Below, piece after piece: positions 4,053 to 6,458 of a stretch of DNA of 6,458 nucleotides (position 1 is its first letter; each line of letters opens with the position of its first letter). The stretch lies in assembly GCA_002170275.2 (NCBI GenBank), contig NHFH02000017.1, positions 1-6,458 on the forward strand, in the 5' to 3' direction. A program made the translations under genes and the position numbers. A model generated the notes under the pieces. That model was not told where the DNA came from. It ran no database searches and saw only the letters and a list, made by a program, of their open reading frames with translations. Source of the DNA: Candidatus Pelagibacter sp. TMED106 (GTDB lineage: Bacteria; Pseudomonadota; Alphaproteobacteria; Pelagibacterales; Pelagibacteraceae).

Positions 4053-4423
4053 TAAGCAACAAACTTACTAAGATTTGGTTTAAAATAATTTGGCCCTTTC
4101 ATAACTTTTCCATACTCATTTGTAATAGGTTTTCCATCTTTTCCTAATTTACTCATATTAGAATTTTGTACCTCTTGAAAACATTTATCTAAATTTATCC
4201 CAAATGAATGGCCTGCTCCATAAGTAACATAAAGTATATCAGTTAAAGCATCAGCGACTTCCTTTATGTCTTTTTTTTCTATAGCTTCCTCTAATTCCAA
4301 TAATTCCTCTCTAATAAGATTGATTCTTAAATTGGTTATTTTATCGTTTGGAAAGCTTGCTTTAGTCCTTACTTCTTGCCCAAAAGTTTGCATGAATTTT
4401 TTTACATTTTCAAAGTTTGTCAT
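4052..4423 (-). CDS. MazG-like nucleotide pyrophosphohydrolase (PRA-PH/MazG superfamily)
   Basis: All-alpha NTP pyrophosphatases of this superfamily cleave nucleoside triphosphates, often damaged or non-canonical ones, to NMP and PPi in the cytoplasm. In this 123-aa single-domain protein the metal-binding signature is visible: EELLE (39-43), then EVAD (55-58) and Asp62 in the next turn, in the typical EExxE...ExxD order. After the helical core (about 1-85) the tail contains NMSKLGKDGKPITNEYGKVMKGPNYFKP, a form seen in phage and bacterial MazG-like proteins. The substrate cannot be told from sequence, and this is not HisE itself or two-domain MazG. The start is supported by GGAG (4432-4429) 5 nt upstream. 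It is divergent from fumC, with a 26-aa membrane ORF coupled downstream. Confidence 0.85.
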   Translation of the reverse strand: MTNFENVKKFMQTFGQEVRTKASFPNDKITNLRINLIREELLELEEAIEKKDIKEVADALTDILYVTYGAGHSFGINLDKCFQEVQNSNMSKLGKDGKPITNEYGKVMKGPNYFKPNLSKFVA

Positions 4424-4476
4424 ATTTTCTCCATATAATTTTTATTATATAAGTGTATTATATCAAAGAATCACAA
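4424..4476. promoter_or_regulatory. Divergent promoter region between the mazG-like gene and fumC
   Basis: This 53-nt spacer holds a + strand TATAAT at 4434-4439 (fumC) and two - strand TATAAT boxes at 4449-4444 and 4462-4457 (mazG-like gene). No convincing -35 boxes were found at 17 nt. In such AT-rich DNA the exact boxes are uncertain, but both genes must be driven from here or from inside each other's start. The mazG-like Shine-Dalgarno GGAG is at 4432-4429. Confidence 0.4.
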
Positions 4477-5865
4477 ATGAAATATAGAATAGAATTTGAT
4501 AGTATTGGAAAAATTAAAGTTCCTGGTGATAAGTATTGGGGCGCTTCAACAGAAAGATCAAAAAAATATTTCAATATAGGTGATTTTCTTGTTAGACCAA
4601 TTGTTATTCATTCAATTGCTGTAATCAAAAAAGCTGCATCAATTGTTAATGCTAAAAATAAAGATTTAGAACCTAAAATAAGCAGATATATAATCAAAGC
4701 GGCGGAAGAGGTTATAAAAGGAAAACTCGACGATCACTTTCCTCTTAAAGTTTGGCAAACTGGGTCAGGAACTCAAACAAATATGAATGTAAATGAAGTA
4801 ATAGCCAATAGAGCTATAGAAATGATGGGTGGAAAAATGGGTTCAAAAAAACCTGTTCATCCAAATGACCATGTAAATAAATCTCAATCTACTAACGATG
4901 TTTTTCCAACTGCAATGCATATTTCTATTGCTATTCAAACAAAAGAAAAGCTAATACCTTCGCTGAGGTTATTAGAAAAAGAGTTGGCAAAAAAAACAAA
5001 AGAGTTTAAAAATATAGTTAAGGTTGGAAGAACCCATTTACAAGATGCCACTCCTTTAACACTTGGTCAAGAGTTTTCTGGTTACCAATCTCAATTAAGA
5101 AAATGTATTATAAGAATAGAAGATGCACTAAAAGAAATATACAATTTAGCTCAAGGTGGTACTGCAGTTGGAACTGGGCTAAACACAAGAAAAAATTTTG
5201 ATAAGAAAATTATAAAAGAAATAAGTAAAATTACTAAATTGCCATTTAAGCCAACATCAAATAAATTTGCTGCTTTAGCTGCCCATGATGAAATTGTTAA
5301 TTTTTCTGGAACATTAAATACAACTGCTGTTTGTTTAATGAAAATTGCTAATGATATAAGATTTTTAGGATCTGGCCCAAGAGCAGGATATGGGGAATTG
5401 ATTTTACCTTCAAATGAACCTGGTTCATCTATTATGCCCGGCAAAGTTAATCCGACGCAATCCGAAGCGGTAACAATGGTATGTGTTAAAGTTATAGGAA
5501 ACCATAATGGTATTACAATGGCTGGTTCACACGGTCATTTCGAATTAAATGTTTTTAAGCCCTTAATCATTCACAATATTTTACAATCAATCAACATTAT
5601 GAGTGACTCCGCAAGAGCATTTGGCACACACTGCGTAAAAGGAATTAAAGCTGATAAAGAAAGAATTAAATCTCTTCTTGATAACTCACTTATGCTAGTA
5701 ACTGCTTTGGCTCCAGAAATTGGTTACGATCGAGCAGCGCAAATTGCTAAAATTGCACATAAAAATGGAACAACTCTAAAGGAAGAAGTTATTAAAGCAG
5801 GACTAATTAATAATAAAGATTATGACAATTTAATGAGTCCAATAAAAATGACTAAGCCTAAATAA
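4477..5865 (+). CDS. fumC: Class II fumarate hydratase (fumarase C)
   Basis: Iron-independent fumarase, a cytoplasmic homotetramer interconverting fumarate and (S)-malate in the TCA cycle. Length is 462 aa from the ATG at 4477, normal for the family. A GTG at 4453 would add eight residues, but MKYRIEFDSIGKIKVPGDKY aligns with the usual N-terminus, so 4477 is preferred. Motifs (from 4477): TGSGTQTNMNVNE (95-107), the second-site loop HPNDH (128-132), SQSTND (136-141), GRTHLQDATPLTLGQ (184-198) with catalytic base His187, and the signature GSSIMPGKVNP (316-326) with catalytic Ser318, Lys323 and Asn325. All active-site residues are present. No strong Shine-Dalgarno is seen. It ends 2 nt from the stop of the convergent gene on the right. 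Confidence 0.97.
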   Translation: MKYRIEFDSIGKIKVPGDKYWGASTERSKKYFNIGDFLVRPIVIHSIAVIKKAASIVNAKNKDLEPKISRYIIKAAEEVIKGKLDDHFPLKVWQTGSGTQTNMNVNEVIANRAIEMMGGKMGSKKPVHPNDHVNKSQSTNDVFPTAMHISIAIQTKEKLIPSLRLLEKELAKKTKEFKNIVKVGRTHLQDATPLTLGQEFSGYQSQLRKCIIRIEDALKEIYNLAQGGTAVGTGLNTRKNFDKKIIKEISKITKLPFKPTSNKFAALAAHDEIVNFSGTLNTTAVCLMKIANDIRFLGSGPRAGYGELILPSNEPGSSIMPGKVNPTQSEAVTMVCVKVIGNHNGITMAGSHGHFELNVFKPLIIHNILQSINIMSDSARAFGTHCVKGIKADKERIKSLLDNSLMLVTALAPEIGYDRAAQIAKIAHKNGTTLKEEVIKAGLINNKDYDNLMSPIKMTKPK

Positions 5866-5867
5866 TA

Positions 5868-6458
5868 TTAGATTACCTCAAGAAGAAATTCTTTTATTTT
5901 ATTCATATTAAATATATCAAAAAAATTTTTATCAAAAAGAACTCTCTCGAAGGTTTCCTTAAAAAAAATTATATCTTCCTCTTTAGCAATATATTTGTTG
6001 TCAATACCGATTTTTTCAAAGTTTATTTTTTTATTTAAAAGATTAAGTGATCCTCTAACATTTAAATCAAAAGAATCTTTACTTAATTTTTTTGATGTAA
6101 TAAAATTTTTTAAAAATTTTTCCTGATTTCTTATATTGAAAAAACATTGAAAATTAAGCCTTGGGTATTCTTCGATCAATAAGCTGTCGCCTTTGCAGTC
6201 TATCACTCCTCCTGGGATTGATGTTTTGCTTAAAAAAACTAAATTTCCATAAGCTAAATTAAATTCAGAAAAATGGTTTTCAATTAAACTGTTGTACCAT
6301 TTTTTCTTTTTGTTGTAGCTAACTTTGTTATTGCTATTAAATTTCTTTAATATTTCTTTATTTGCTAAAATTTTATCTAAACTAATTTTATCAATTAATT
6401 TTTTATCTATCTTGTTAATTCGAATATTTGAATATATTTCAAAAAAAGGGTTGATGTT
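5868..6458 (-). CDS. C-terminal part of a larger protein, possibly AsmA-like; N-terminus outside the window
   Basis: The frame is open from the stop at 5868 to the window edge, giving the last 196 residues; the start lies beyond 6458. A GTG at 6206 is internal and should not be taken as the start. The visible part is Lys/Asn-rich with alternating beta-type stretches (NLAYGNLVFLSK, GGVIDCKGDSLLIEEYPRLN, FDLNVRGSLNLLNKKINFEK), then a helical end (EEDIIFFKETFERVLFD...IKEFLLEVI). This pattern recalls the C-terminal region of AsmA-like proteins, long envelope proteins linked to lipid transport, but I recognise it only by style. It is convergent with fumC, with 2 nt between the stops. Confidence 0.7.
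   Translation of the reverse strand, partial: NINPFFEIYSNIRINKIDKKLIDKISLDKILANKEILKKFNSNNKVSYNKKKKWYNSLIENHFSEFNLAYGNLVFLSKTSIPGGVIDCKGDSLLIEEYPRLNFQCFFNIRNQEKFLKNFITSKKLSKDSFDLNVRGSLNLLNKKINFEKIGIDNKYIAKEEDIIFFKETFERVLFDKNFFDIFNMNKIKEFLLEVI

Noticed and set aside
4453..4476. GTG start for fumC at 4453
   Set aside because: The ATG at 4477 matches the family N-terminus, and the extra residues overlap the divergent promoter region.
5151..5444. 97-aa - strand ORF inside fumC
   Set aside because: Fully opposite the conserved fumarase signature region; a shadow frame.

Overview
The window looks like the chromosome of a small-genome, very AT-rich marine alphaproteobacterium of the SAR11 (Pelagibacterales) kind. 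This rests on the low GC content, the very short gaps between core genes, an alphaproteobacterial-type permuted tmRNA, and the style of the fumC and selO proteins. The clade assignment is inferred from composition and gene style, not from a search.

Left part (1-2148): the window opens inside the coding piece of ssrA (tmRNA). A pseudoknot, the tag frame ANESYALAA-stop and a 3'-terminal hairpin can all be read on the + strand. A 23-bp block from the end of this RNA (GGCACCTGGCAACAG followed by AACGCCCC) then recurs exactly twice downstream, at 730-752 and 2126-2148, in the same orientation. This is the footprint expected of elements that integrate at the 3' end of ssrA. The three copies bound two tandem mini-islands of 624 and 1396 bp. 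Copies 2 and 3 also share a left arm that the ssrA copy lacks, as expected if both elements brought the same attP arm. Neither island encodes an integrase. Island 1 carries one exported four-cysteine protein. Island 2 carries a tight three-gene operon (85-aa soluble protein, 143-aa two-TM protein, 138-aa Lys-rich protein) of unknown function. All island genes lie on the - strand, reading towards ssrA, with their promoter regions near the right-hand att arm.

Middle (2149-3975): a small lipoprotein gene starts 3 nt after the third repeat, so its leader is essentially the att hairpin. It is followed by selO, a pseudokinase-fold protein adenylyltransferase with its key residues intact.

Right part (3972-6458): a MazG-like nucleotide pyrophosphohydrolase and a previously uncalled 26-aa membrane peptide form a TAATG-coupled pair on the - strand, convergent with selO. 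fumC (class II fumarase, TCA cycle) is divergent from the mazG-like gene across 53 nt. It converges, 2 nt apart at the stops, on a gene cut by the window edge that may be AsmA-like. These are ordinary core genes. The unusual biology is the tandem integrase-less cassettes at ssrA.
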